Source: an uncultured Methylococcaceae bacterium (GTDB lineage: Bacteria > Pseudomonadota > Gammaproteobacteria > Methylococcales > Methylococcaceae). From it: DNA of 43,227 nt. Made by a program: the position numbers and the translations under genes. Where the stretch lies: NCBI GenBank assembly GCA_903934875.1, contig CAIZPP010000083.1, forward strand, positions 1 through 43,227, given 5' to 3'. The first letter of the stretch is position 1. Each line of letters begins with the position of its first letter. Below, piece by piece: positions 15,807 to 24,636 of this stretch. Below the pieces are notes generated by a model. That model saw nothing but the letters and a program-made list of their open reading frames with translations, searched no databases and was not told the DNA's origin.

Positions 15807-16909
15807 TGTCTAAAAAAACCGCCATCATCCATTACTGGCTCGTCAACATGCGCGGCGGCGAGCGGGTGCTGGAGGCATTGTGCGAGTTGTACCCGGAAGC
15901 TGATATCTATACCCATGTGTTGGATGAAGAGGCTATCTCTGCCTGTCTGCGCCAGAGGAACATCAAGACGACTTTCATCAATCGGCTGCCTTGGGCTAAG
16001 AAGCTTTATCAGGCTTATTTGCCGCTGATGCCTTTGGCGTTGGAGCAATTGGATTTGAGCAGCTATGATTTGGTTATCAGCTCCGAATCTGGACCGGCCA
16101 AAGGCGTGATCGTGGGGCCTAATACTCTGCATGTTTGTTATTGCCATTCCCCGATGCGTTATCTTTGGGATATGTATGGTGAATACTTGAGAGCAGCCAG
16201 TTTTCCAATCCGGCAGTTGTTTCCGTTGCTGGCGCATTATTTGCGCATCTGGGACCGGCACACCGCATTGGGGGTTGACCTGTTCATAGCCAATTCCGCT
16301 TTCGTAGCCAAGCGTATCCAGAAATGCTACCGGCGTGATGCGGAGGTCATTCACCCACCCGTTGCAGTGGATGAATTTTATATTGCTAGTGAGATAGAAG
16401 ACTATTATCTGCTATTCGGCCAATTGGTGAAATATAAACGCGCCGATCTAGCCATTGAGGCATTTAATCGTTTAGGCAAACGCCTAGTGGTGATCGGCGA
16501 GGGGGAAATGCTGCCCAAGCTGAAGAAAACGGCAAACAACAATATTGTGTTTTTGGGAAAACAACCGTTTGCCCAAGTCAAACATTACTTATCCCACTGC
16601 CAAGCCTTGATTTTCCCAGGAGTTGAGGATTTTGGCATCGTGCCTGTCGAGGCGATGGCTTCCGGGCGTCCGGTCATCGCCTTTGCGGCGGGTGGCGTAC
16701 TGGAAACGGTTAAGGACAATGTGACAGGATTATTATTCCATGCACAAACGCCGGAAAGTCTGCTGGAGGCTGTGGAGCGTTTTGCGCAATGCCGGGCGCT
16801 GTTTGATCCTAGGGCTATCCGTAGCCATGCCGAAATTTTTAGCAAGGAAATCTTTAAGCGTAGGATAGCGGAGTTTGTTCGGCAGGAATCAGCCGTCCAT
16901 GGCTACTAG
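15806..16909 (+). CDS. GT4 family glycosyltransferase (WbaZ-like)
   Basis: A 367-residue GT-B enzyme. The start IIHYWLVNMRGGERVLEALCELYP and the CYCHSPMRYLWDMY segment are characteristic of the mannosyltransferase-like GT4 group found in O-antigen and capsule loci. The donor site is FPGVEDFGIVPVEAMASGRPVIAF with conserved glutamates. The start codon is the first ATG and sits on the last base of element E6, so the upstream leader (TGTTGAAAATGCTTT) is repeat sequence without a Shine-Dalgarno motif. The sugar is a guess from the subgroup only. Confidence 0.88.
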   Translation: MSKKTAIIHYWLVNMRGGERVLEALCELYPEADIYTHVLDEEAISACLRQRNIKTTFINRLPWAKKLYQAYLPLMPLALEQLDLSSYDLVISSESGPAKGVIVGPNTLHVCYCHSPMRYLWDMYGEYLRAASFPIRQLFPLLAHYLRIWDRHTALGVDLFIANSAFVAKRIQKCYRRDAEVIHPPVAVDEFYIASEIEDYYLLFGQLVKYKRADLAIEAFNRLGKRLVVIGEGEMLPKLKKTANNNIVFLGKQPFAQVKHYLSHCQALIFPGVEDFGIVPVEAMASGRPVIAFAAGGVLETVKDNVTGLLFHAQTPESLLEAVERFAQCRALFDPRAIRSHAEIFSKEIFKRRIAEFVRQESAVHGY

Positions 16910-16979
16910 CCACTGCAATCCTGACGCAAGGCTGCTTTGTTATGGGTAGTGCCGTCTAGGAAGCTCCGGCTTCGAGTAT

Positions 16980-16995
16980 TACAGCGTTTTCAATC
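16980..16995 (-). repeat. Family E solo terminus E7 (inverted end)
   Basis: TACAGCGTTTTCAAT matches the first 15 bases of E3. No partner end is found within 300 bp. The minus-strand methyltransferase stop (TGA at 16992-16990) is formed within this sequence. Confidence 0.6.
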
Positions 16996-17700
16996 GACCG
17001 GCTTGCGGATCAGAAACACGAATTGACCGCAAAACAGCAGCTTGGTCGCGTTGATCCAAGCGTGGTCCTTGCCCTTGAGGCGGCCTGCGAGTCCGATGAG
17101 TCGGTTTACCGGGGATTCTTGCTCCCACCAGCGGTACATGAAATGCGGGTTGCCCAAGGCGCGGGCCAGCAGCATGGTCAGCGCGTCCACCCTAGGGCGC
17201 AGTTCCAGCAATTCCAGTCCGGCCTCCTCGACCAGCAGCGAGAATCCGTAAGGGGTGTAATTCCATAGGCTGTGGGCATGGTAAGGCTCTAGGTTGGAGG
17301 TGGAGCCGACAAAGTATTGCCCCGGCTTTAACACACGACGCGCCTCTTGCAAAACGGTGGCGGGATAGCGCACATGCTCGAACACTTGATTGGAGAAAAT
17401 CAGGTCGAAGGCATTGTCCTCGAAAGGGATGTGTGTACCGTCATAGACTAAGTATTTCCCTTTGTCCCCAACCCGTTCGGCAATCATTGCGGAAGGTTCA
17501 ATATCAATCCCCGTCCATTCTGCCAAAGGTGTGGCCTCCGCGAAATAGTAAAAAGACACGCCATCGCCGCAGCCCAAATCCAACACTTTTCCCGGTGGCG
17601 GGCCTTCCCGCAAAACCTTGTCGGCCATGTAGCGGGAGGATGCCTGCCCGCTGCTGTCAGTGGGGATATAAGCTTTTAGCAAATCTTGGAATACGGTCAT
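16990..17700 (-). CDS. Class I SAM-dependent methyltransferase
   Basis: A 236-residue Methyltransf_11-type protein: motif I VLDLGCGDGVSFYYF, acidic residue in WTGIDIEPS, then FDLIFSNQVFEHVRYPATVLQEARRVLKPGQYFVGST. The C-terminal RLIGLAGRLKGKDHAWINATKLLFCGQF is hydrophobic-basic. Its stop codon lies within a family E terminus. It follows the asparagine-synthetase-like gene by 96 bases on the same strand and may be co-transcribed with it. The substrate is unknown, probably a sugar or lipid-linked glycan given the setting. Confidence 0.84.
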   Translation of the reverse strand: MTVFQDLLKAYIPTDSSGQASSRYMADKVLREGPPPGKVLDLGCGDGVSFYYFAEATPLAEWTGIDIEPSAMIAERVGDKGKYLVYDGTHIPFEDNAFDLIFSNQVFEHVRYPATVLQEARRVLKPGQYFVGSTSNLEPYHAHSLWNYTPYGFSLLVEEAGLELLELRPRVDALTMLLARALGNPHFMYRWWEQESPVNRLIGLAGRLKGKDHAWINATKLLFCGQFVFLIRKPVD

Positions 17701-17796
17701 GGTAGCGGTTCTCCTAGGGGGAAAAATGGAATGGATTTCTAAAATTTTAACTGAAAGACGGACGCGGTTTTCAACACCGTGCCGGACTGCCCGGAA

Positions 17797-19350
17797 TCAA
17801 GCCTCCGACTCAATTCTTCCCACGATATCCATAAATCGGCTCGCCTTCGCGGGCGAGTCGACCGCATCCAGGCAATTTTTGTAGAGCCGCCATTTCAACG
17901 TGCTTTTGCTTTTCGCGCTGAACAGGGGGGACACTTGCGCGATGAACTCCAAGGCGAAGTTCGCGGGGTTGATTCGGGTCGCGGCGGAAACGCCGTCGCG
18001 GATGATGCGGAGTTTTTCGGTTACGGACGGGCGGATGTAGTTGGCTTGGTAATCGTCGTGGTAGCGTAGCCATGCGAATTCTGGGAATTCGGCCGCGATG
18101 ACTTTATCGTGAAATTTGCCGTCGGCGGTGAGTTCGAACGGCACGGACATCAGATGGGAGACGAGGTCTAGGTCTATATAGGGGCATCTTACATCAGCCC
18201 TGTCGCCCAATCCAGCCAATATCGAGATCGGAATCTGCCCAATTTCGCGGCGGGTACGGTTCCAAAATAAAAACGCAGTCCACGGGTCGGCGGCGTTTTC
18301 GTAAGTTTTGAGGGTTTCGACTAGGTAACTCCGCGCCTCGTCCAGGTACGGTTTGGCCAGGTTGCTGGCGCGATCTGCAAAACTGCAGGATAGGATTTTG
18401 TCATTGGTTTTCCGCAGTCCGTCATCGACGACCGCGCCCCATTCGCCCCGGCGGCACAGGGTGTGCATTGCGGGGTTGGAAAAGGCTTTGTTGCGCGACA
18501 GGACATCCCCGGCCAAGCCGTCGAACAATACGGGTTTGTGCGGCATCCGGCCTAAATGCTTGCTCATAGCGACAAATTGTGCGCTTTCGTCCGAGCAGAA
18601 ATGGGTCATGAGTAAAACTATTATCTGGTCGCGTATTGGCGAACTGCGGTTATTGACGATTTCATGTTCGGCTTGCACGGCTTTTGCCACGTCAATGGCT
18701 GCCGCGACATCGGGGTCGCATCCCAGTCTGTTGCCGTGGGTGAGGCACCTGCTAGGTTGCCTGCCGAAATGGCGCATTTCAAATAGGATATGCCGGGAAT
18801 CGCGCCCGCCACTGAGTGGAAGCAGTATGTCACCGTCCGCCCGGTCCAAACTGTCCAAGTGGCTTTTGACGGCAGACCGAAACCGGTCTATGAATCCGTC
18901 GATTGCCGTTGTGCTGGACATGGCGGTTTCCGGGCAAATTTCCTTTCCACCGCTGACGGACCATGTTCCGTCCCGCCAAGTCAGTGTGCCATTCGGCGGA
19001 AGTACTTTGATGTGTTTGAACGGCGTGTCTTGTTCGAGTTGCCAGCCGATCATGAAAAACACGGCCAAAGCCCTAGGGTCGGGGTCGGCGGGCGCACCTA
19101 GGCTGATCAATTGTATGGGGGACGGCGAGATCATGACGCAGTCACGGTCCGCATAGTAAAACAAATTAAAAAACCCTAGGGCATCGACCTGCGCGGTCAA
19201 TTGTTGTTTTTCCCCGTCCCAGTCCCATTCGCCAAAATAGCCTTGCCGCCGCCCGTGGTATGTCATGGGGTTGCCAAACTGGCAGCTCGTCGTGCCTGCA
19301 CTATGCAGTTTGCCATCGGATTTTTTTGCGACAAAGTATCTGTACGACAT
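17797..19350 (-). CDS. Asparagine synthetase-like protein lacking the glutaminase cysteine
   Basis: A 517-residue protein of the AsnB/beta-lactam-synthetase fold. The synthetase domain is clear: the PP-loop LLPLSGGRDSRHILFEM (near residue 200) binds ATP, and DVRCPYIDLDLVSHLMSVPFEL is the usual substrate-side helix. The N-terminal 150 residues fit the Ntn glutaminase fold, but the protein begins MSYRYF rather than Met-Cys, so it cannot use glutamine through the standard Cys2. It may use free ammonia or activate another carboxylate. Such proteins occur in surface-polysaccharide clusters, where amidation of uronic acids is one proposed role. The start is the only Met before the conserved region. 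Confidence 0.82.
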   Translation of the reverse strand: MSYRYFVAKKSDGKLHSAGTTSCQFGNPMTYHGRRQGYFGEWDWDGEKQQLTAQVDALGFFNLFYYADRDCVMISPSPIQLISLGAPADPDPRALAVFFMIGWQLEQDTPFKHIKVLPPNGTLTWRDGTWSVSGGKEICPETAMSSTTAIDGFIDRFRSAVKSHLDSLDRADGDILLPLSGGRDSRHILFEMRHFGRQPSRCLTHGNRLGCDPDVAAAIDVAKAVQAEHEIVNNRSSPIRDQIIVLLMTHFCSDESAQFVAMSKHLGRMPHKPVLFDGLAGDVLSRNKAFSNPAMHTLCRRGEWGAVVDDGLRKTNDKILSCSFADRASNLAKPYLDEARSYLVETLKTYENAADPWTAFLFWNRTRREIGQIPISILAGLGDRADVRCPYIDLDLVSHLMSVPFELTADGKFHDKVIAAEFPEFAWLRYHDDYQANYIRPSVTEKLRIIRDGVSAATRINPANFALEFIAQVSPLFSAKSKSTLKWRLYKNCLDAVDSPAKASRFMDIVGRIESEA

Positions 19351-19398
19351 AGCCCCGCCCGTGGTTGTTGGGTAATGTACTTAAGGTATCTAATGCGT

Positions 19399-19550
19399 TT
19401 ATGTTACGCAAGGTGTGGAGTGCGGCGACTCGTCGCCGCTGGACAGTAAAGGCAGCGACAATTCGCCGCACTGCACAGCATCATGCGCCGGAAACGCTTG
19501 CCCGAGCGGGTTTATTCCGGCATCTACTCCTAGCCTCTTGCGTAACATAA
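19399..19550. repeat. Family G element with long palindromic core
   Basis: A 152-bp element with perfect 14-bp termini TTATGTTACGCAAG and CTTGCGTAACATAA. Inside, at about 19414-19477, is GTGGAGTGCGGCGACTCGTC ... and its imperfect inverse CGACAATTCGCCGCACTGCAC. The same core occurs at 33347-33406 and 43123-43186. It lies upstream of the asparagine-synthetase-like gene and may hold or displace its promoter. Confidence 0.8.
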
Positions 19551-19631
19551 TATAACATTAAAATGCTATGAAACCCGTTCAGTCTACAACTCAGCAGCAA
19601 ATCTCCTGATGCGCCAAGGCGTGAGAATAGC

Positions 19632-19664
19632 CCGTCATTCCCGTCATCCCTGCTGGAATGACGG
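19632..19664. repeat. Hairpin repeat CCGTCATTCC / GGAATGACGG
   Basis: A 10-bp perfect stem with a 13-base loop. It resembles the dispersed CGTCATTCC-type intergenic repeats of proteobacteria. A sequence-related but different hairpin is at 33421-33450. It lies 60 bp past the stop of the PA14 gene and could serve as a transcript 3' stabiliser; there is no T-tract. Confidence 0.55.
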
Positions 19665-19723
19665 CGCTTCACCCAAAATGAGAATGGCTGGCTACAAGAG
19701 GGGATGCGCTCCCGTAAACGCTC

Positions 19724-22282
19724 TCATTTCGGGTTTTGCTGGATGAACTGATACAAGGAGTTGCTCTTGGGCGAACTTTGCTGCCCCATATTTTCCAGCG
19801 CCCCCCAGCTTCCATATAGGCCATATTGGCCCACGCTCAAAAAGTTCATAAACATCCCGCCGCCCGCGCCGAACCAATTTTCCAGCATGTTCGTATACAA
19901 ATTTCCCATGCGCTGGTCACGGTTGGCGGCGACGAATAGGTTGGTGACGCTCTGGTTATACTGGAGGCTGCCAACGCCAACCAAGCTTTGTCCGCCCTCA
20001 TAGGCCAGTAATTGCAAACCCCGCTTTTGCGCCAGACTGGCGTATTGGCTTATCCACTGTCCCGCTTGCGCCAAGGCACCACCGGTCGGGCCTCCCGTCA
20101 GTTGTCCTCCATAGCCCAATTCGGCGAACAGTGCGCCTAAGCCACCGTCAGCATTCGCCGTCCAGCCAGCCACCGTCGACCCGGTCGAGACGTTGCCCAA
20201 ATAGCCGCCGAAGTAGGGTGCGATGGCCACTGCTTGGATGCCGTGGGCTTGGCAAGGTGCCTGGCTCCACAGTGGGCAACTGAGGGCCGCGTTGGCTGTC
20301 CATGTATTGGCGGCTTGCGCCGACAGCACACAGACAACCCGGTTTGCGTCGCTGCCCCATGCCGACTTCCAGATATCGCATATCTCGGCGGTTCGCTTGC
20401 CATACCAGTTGATGCGTTTAGTGTAGGGGGAGTCGGAAGTGTTCCACAAAGCCAGCCCCTGTTGTTCCACCCACAAACCGGCGGAGAAGGCGGTGTTCCA
20501 AATTTCGTTGGCGTATTCAACATAAACTTTGCGGGATGGGTCTAGTGTGGTGTGAACCAACTGCGCAAATTGGCGGATGTAATCGTCTGATGCCTGGAAT
20601 GGCATGTTTAGCCAAGGGTCGGCCAGCAGTTGATTGGAGAGGGAAACCACAATCTCAACCGGAACCCCCGCTTGGCTGTTCCAATTGGCTGTATTCAGGG
20701 TAGCCCGGTCAGTCCAATTGACTTGTTGGGGCAGGGTGCTGGATATGACATTGGTGTCTTGCGGTGCCATGAAGCGCAGCGAACGGTAATAGACTAAATT
20801 CCTCAGGAATAATGGATGAAACAGGCGGCCTGCCGCGGCAGCGGCTTCCATGCTGCCGCAGGCGCTACGCTGGCAGGCCGGGTCGCTGCCCGTGAGGCAA
20901 TAGGCGAGGGCATCGTCACTGCACACCACACCGGGTGGGATCACCCTGATGTTGCGCAGGTAATTGCCGGTATGGTTGGGGTCAGTGCTCGTCAACGTAA
21001 TTTCGATGCCTCCCGTATTGACTTGGTCCACATTGATGACATCCCGCCCAGGGCTGGACAGGGGGGAGAGCTTGGCCGCAGCCAGGCCGTAACTTAGGGT
21101 CCCCTCGCCCTCGTAGAGCACTACGTATTGGCCGCCTTGGCGGACGCCGACAAAATCACTGCCGTCTAGCAGCAGGGTGGTAACCGAGCGGTACTTGACG
21201 GTGGCATCAGTGGATGCAGGCAGCGAAACCACCCAGCCGCTCGGGTCCAATTGCAAGGATTTTTCTTCGCCGGTGTCCCACACCCCTGGCGCTTGGGTGA
21301 TCCAACTGCGCGAGGTTTTGAACAGATTGAGGAAAGGCTGTTCGGTGCCCCAGTCTGTCCATGCGTTCAGGTTGGTGCCCAAGGGGGAGTTTGCGTTGGA
21401 ACCGATGGGGGGAGGCGGCGCGGCCGATGCCGGTGCGACTAGGCTCCAATTTACTTGCAGTACGGCACCGCCCCAGGCTTGGAAATATTCCACGGTAATC
21501 TGATGGCTTCCGCTTAACCACTGTAATTGGTTGTATGAGGTAGCCGCTTGGCCCACCCAGGCATTGACCAGCAATTGCCCGTCCACATACAAACGGACGC
21601 CATCGTCCGACGTGGCTGTGAAAGAATAGGTTCCGGGGGCAAAGTTGAAACTTCCTTGCCAACGACCGGAGAAATTATAGGTGGGCAGGCCGGGTGCCGG
21701 AGGGCCGCCGGTCCAGTTGTGGTTAATGCTGGTCTCATGGGCAAGCAGTGCGGGATTTCCAGTCAGATTGGTGTTGTTGAAGTAAGCCACGCAAAACTGG
21801 CCAACCGGCATGTCGCAGGTCAGCACTGGCGTCCAATTGAACGACAAGGTCGCTCCACCCCAGCCTTGGAAATACAATACTTCCACCAAATGTGGGCCAG
21901 CAGACAAGGGAACGGTGGCCGTGTACTGTGTAGGCGCTTGCGGAACCCATCCGTCTATGACTAGTTGCCCGTCAATCAAAACGCGCACCCCATCGTCGGC
22001 CAAGGCAGTGAAGATATAGCTGCCGGCGTTGAAGTTGATCTGTCCTTGCCAGTGACCGGAAAAATTGTAGACGGGCACAGCCGGATTGGGACTGGTGTTA
22101 TTCCAACTGTGGTTGATGCTGGACTCCGTACTGGTGAAGACCACTGGCCCGGACAAGTTATTGCTATTAAAATAATCGACGCAGAAACTGTCCGTCGGGG
22201 TGTTGCATGCGTTGGCGTCATAAGAGATTAGAGCAAACAAGGCGAGGACTAGTGTGCAAGCTTGAATTTTGAATATTTGCAT
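19724..22282 (-). CDS. Secreted protein, tandem PA14 domains plus glycosidase-like domain
   Basis: An 852-residue exported protein. The first 25 residues form a Sec signal ending in ANA. Two PA14-type beta-barrels follow (about 28-155 and 157-283). Each has the typical FSGxWQGxxNFxxGxYxFTAxxDDGVRxxxDGQ pattern, which binds glycans. The C-terminal ~550 residues contain VYVEYANEIWNTAF, with Asn-Glu as in the acid/base motif of clan GH-A glycosidases, and QLLAYEGGQSL, a candidate nucleophile Glu. I infer a cell-surface or extracellular glycoside hydrolase acting on the polysaccharide made here. The neighbouring secreted protein at 22468 has a similar NExWN motif. No GH family can be assigned by eye. 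Confidence 0.75.
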   Translation of the reverse strand: MQIFKIQACTLVLALFALISYDANACNTPTDSFCVDYFNSNNLSGPVVFTSTESSINHSWNNTSPNPAVPVYNFSGHWQGQINFNAGSYIFTALADDGVRVLIDGQLVIDGWVPQAPTQYTATVPLSAGPHLVEVLYFQGWGGATLSFNWTPVLTCDMPVGQFCVAYFNNTNLTGNPALLAHETSINHNWTGGPPAPGLPTYNFSGRWQGSFNFAPGTYSFTATSDDGVRLYVDGQLLVNAWVGQAATSYNQLQWLSGSHQITVEYFQAWGGAVLQVNWSLVAPASAAPPPPIGSNANSPLGTNLNAWTDWGTEQPFLNLFKTSRSWITQAPGVWDTGEEKSLQLDPSGWVVSLPASTDATVKYRSVTTLLLDGSDFVGVRQGGQYVVLYEGEGTLSYGLAAAKLSPLSSPGRDVINVDQVNTGGIEITLTSTDPNHTGNYLRNIRVIPPGVVCSDDALAYCLTGSDPACQRSACGSMEAAAAAGRLFHPLFLRNLVYYRSLRFMAPQDTNVISSTLPQQVNWTDRATLNTANWNSQAGVPVEIVVSLSNQLLADPWLNMPFQASDDYIRQFAQLVHTTLDPSRKVYVEYANEIWNTAFSAGLWVEQQGLALWNTSDSPYTKRINWYGKRTAEICDIWKSAWGSDANRVVCVLSAQAANTWTANAALSCPLWSQAPCQAHGIQAVAIAPYFGGYLGNVSTGSTVAGWTANADGGLGALFAELGYGGQLTGGPTGGALAQAGQWISQYASLAQKRGLQLLAYEGGQSLVGVGSLQYNQSVTNLFVAANRDQRMGNLYTNMLENWFGAGGGMFMNFLSVGQYGLYGSWGALENMGQQSSPKSNSLYQFIQQNPK

Positions 22283-22467
22283 TTTTGAATAGAAGGCTGT
22301 GGAATGGATATCATCTTAGGCGAATGACTCACCGGCCTAGTAGCATAGCTGCTACTCTAATAATGAGTATAGTATAAATATTCACAATTAACCGGGTTAA
22401 TTTATCGTAGCGGACGCCCTGCATGGGTATTTTGAGCATTGGCGGCAAAAGCTTGCCGCCGCGAAAC

Positions 22468-24636
22468 TTAAGGTGCCAGCACGATTAAGCCCCAAGGAGG
22501 AACTGTCACGGTAAGCGGTTGTTTTTTTGATATTGCTTGTTCGGCAATGCGGACTTCTTCGCTGTTTTCGTTGGAAGAGGAAGGTGAGGCTGCGTCAAGC
22601 TTTAGCAAGCGTTTTGGCGCGGGGTCTGAGGGAGGGAATTTGAAGCGCACTTCTTGAGCTTGCGCCGAGGCAGAAACCAAGGCGATGGCCCAGCCGTCTT
22701 TGCGCCGGATGGCAGCAGCCGTCAAAGTCTCGGCATTCGGTCCGCTGATGCGCATAGCATGGGTGTCGCCCGGCAAAGCGGAGTTGAGCAGCGACATGGC
22801 CAGTCCGGTTGGGCGCATTCTCTGGCTAGCCGCCAAATCGCGCATGATACCCCACAATTTGACGAAATTGCGGTCGGGTAGGGCAAAGTCATATTGGGCT
22901 AAATTGTACACGCATTGTCGGCGCACCCCGATGTTTAGGGATTCGAGCAAGCGCTTCGCCAGGCCACTGCCGGATGCCGCGCCAGTGACAATTTGTTCGC
23001 GGGTGGCGGGGTCGATATCGCCTAGCGTCGTGTGGTAATTCACCTCATAAACGGCCAACTCTTTGCCCTGCTTGCTGACTTTTTCCCCGACAACCGGCAT
23101 ATAGGTAGCCGTTTCGAACAGCAGGGGCCAAGGTGCATCGGTGTAGTCGGCGCGGTTGACGCGGTGCAAAATATAGGGGCCGACCGCCAGCATTTGTGAG
23201 TCAGGGGTAAGGTTTAGCATGTCCAAGGCGAAGCCAGGGTTTTCGGGCTGTCCGTTGACCGTGAGGCGCAGGGGTGCAGTCGGGCCTGCGCCTTTTTTTA
23301 CGTTGGCGAAAGCGCGCCCGGCCACTTCCCCGTGGGTTTTTGGGTTGGAAAACCCGGCGGAACGGAACATCCAGTTCCAGTTTTCGTTGCCGAATTCCAC
23401 CACGGCTTCAGTGAAGCCATCTTGTTTGATCCGGTCGGCCAGATAACGGCCAAAGGCTTCATACTCGCTATCGTTGAATGTGGTCGGTAGAATTACCCAA
23501 GGATTCGCCCCCACTTTTTTACATAGGTCGAGGAATTCCGGCAAGCTATAACCGTAACGGTCCTCCGAACCTGGACGATAGCGGTCCGAGCGCCGTCCGT
23601 CGGGCGGTGCTATCAGGTTTTCCCACGTGTCGCCTAGTTGGTCTTGCCAATCGCGCAAATAGCCGGGTTTTGTTTTTTCCAGTGCAGCGAGCACCTCGCG
23701 CCTGAATACCCCGCTGCCACCGCCCATCTGTTCAATGCTGGCATCATCTAACAATACTTTGCCTTCTTCGGCGGCCAATTCCAAAGAGAGGGTTCCAGGC
23801 GGCCCCCGGTCTATGCCTTCAAATTGGAACTCAAGCAGTTTCCATTCGCGGGGCACCCGAACGGTTTCACGAAGGAAAGGCTGCGACCCCTGGCGTTGGA
23901 AAGTAATCCGCAAATTTCCTTGTCCCGAGTCGGAGCGTGCCCATATTGAAAACTTCCAGCGCCCGTCTATCACCAATAGCTTTCCCGCGCGATTGCCTAT
24001 CGAGTCGAAATAAGCGGTGACTCTCGCCGGGGGAGCCAGTTGCTTAGTGGCGTTTGCAACTGGAATTAAAGCCAGCGAACGCTTTCCGGCGCTGCCTGGG
24101 CGTTTGTCGTTTAACTCCGGCGCAACTTGCCCAGGCGGTGTGTCCCTAGGCACATTCCAAGTTGTGGTGAGGTTGTGGTCGTCAATACGCGTAAGCACAA
24201 TCGCATCGCCTGCGGAAAGGGCCGGTGCGGGGCCTTTAGTGGCAAATGTGGGAAGGCCGTTTTCGCCGCGTTTGCGGGAGTCGGATAATGTTCCACTCTG
24301 ACCCGCTGCCTTGCCGCTGCGCACATCGAAGCGAGCGCCGGCCCAGAATCCATCAGGCCGCCCGCTCCAACTTTGATCGTCGTCAAAGCCTTGATCGGTG
24401 GCATGGGCGACGATCACGACGGTACGGTCAATTTGCCCCTCGAAGCCGGGATTGAGCAGCAAGTTCCTAATCAGTTGTGGTCCGCCGAAAACGCCGCGCG
24501 AACCTAGATTCAATCCTATGCGGGGGACATTGGCGGTTTGCGTGTCGGGAAGGACTTCAATAGTGACAGGTTCCGATGCCGTGGCTGCCAAGCTTGAAAA
24601 CAAAAGGCCCAGCACTAGGCAGCTTAGTAATCTCAT
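22468..24636 (-). CDS. Secreted glycoside hydrolase-like protein (clan GH-A-like)
   Basis: A 722-residue protein with a signal peptide (cleavage likely after SLAATA, residue 20). A jelly-roll, carbohydrate-binding-like region (about 170-305, WKFSIWARSDSGQGNLRITF) precedes a barrel-like region. VEFGNENWNWMF carries the probable acid/base Glu418, and LAVYEVNYHTTLGDID further on offers a nucleophile Glu. The GLNLG...LIRNLLLNPGFEG start recalls alpha-L-arabinofuranosidase-type enzymes. Its ATG overlaps the TGA of the anti-sigma-like gene (ATGA), so it is the last gene of the exopolysaccharide operon. It probably trims or degrades the exported polymer. Confidence 0.75.
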   Translation of the reverse strand: MRLLSCLVLGLLFSSLAATASEPVTIEVLPDTQTANVPRIGLNLGSRGVFGGPQLIRNLLLNPGFEGQIDRTVVIVAHATDQGFDDDQSWSGRPDGFWAGARFDVRSGKAAGQSGTLSDSRKRGENGLPTFATKGPAPALSAGDAIVLTRIDDHNLTTTWNVPRDTPPGQVAPELNDKRPGSAGKRSLALIPVANATKQLAPPARVTAYFDSIGNRAGKLLVIDGRWKFSIWARSDSGQGNLRITFQRQGSQPFLRETVRVPREWKLLEFQFEGIDRGPPGTLSLELAAEEGKVLLDDASIEQMGGGSGVFRREVLAALEKTKPGYLRDWQDQLGDTWENLIAPPDGRRSDRYRPGSEDRYGYSLPEFLDLCKKVGANPWVILPTTFNDSEYEAFGRYLADRIKQDGFTEAVVEFGNENWNWMFRSAGFSNPKTHGEVAGRAFANVKKGAGPTAPLRLTVNGQPENPGFALDMLNLTPDSQMLAVGPYILHRVNRADYTDAPWPLLFETATYMPVVGEKVSKQGKELAVYEVNYHTTLGDIDPATREQIVTGAASGSGLAKRLLESLNIGVRRQCVYNLAQYDFALPDRNFVKLWGIMRDLAASQRMRPTGLAMSLLNSALPGDTHAMRISGPNAETLTAAAIRRKDGWAIALVSASAQAQEVRFKFPPSDPAPKRLLKLDAASPSSSNENSEEVRIAEQAISKKQPLTVTVPPWGLIVLAP

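Noticed and set aside
8413-16909. Family E elements as integron attC sites, because they are about 120 bp and flank single genes.
   Set aside because: The ends lack the RYYYAAC/GTTRRRY core sites, element orientation alternates, and no integrase is present. A miniature transposable element explains the TIRs better.
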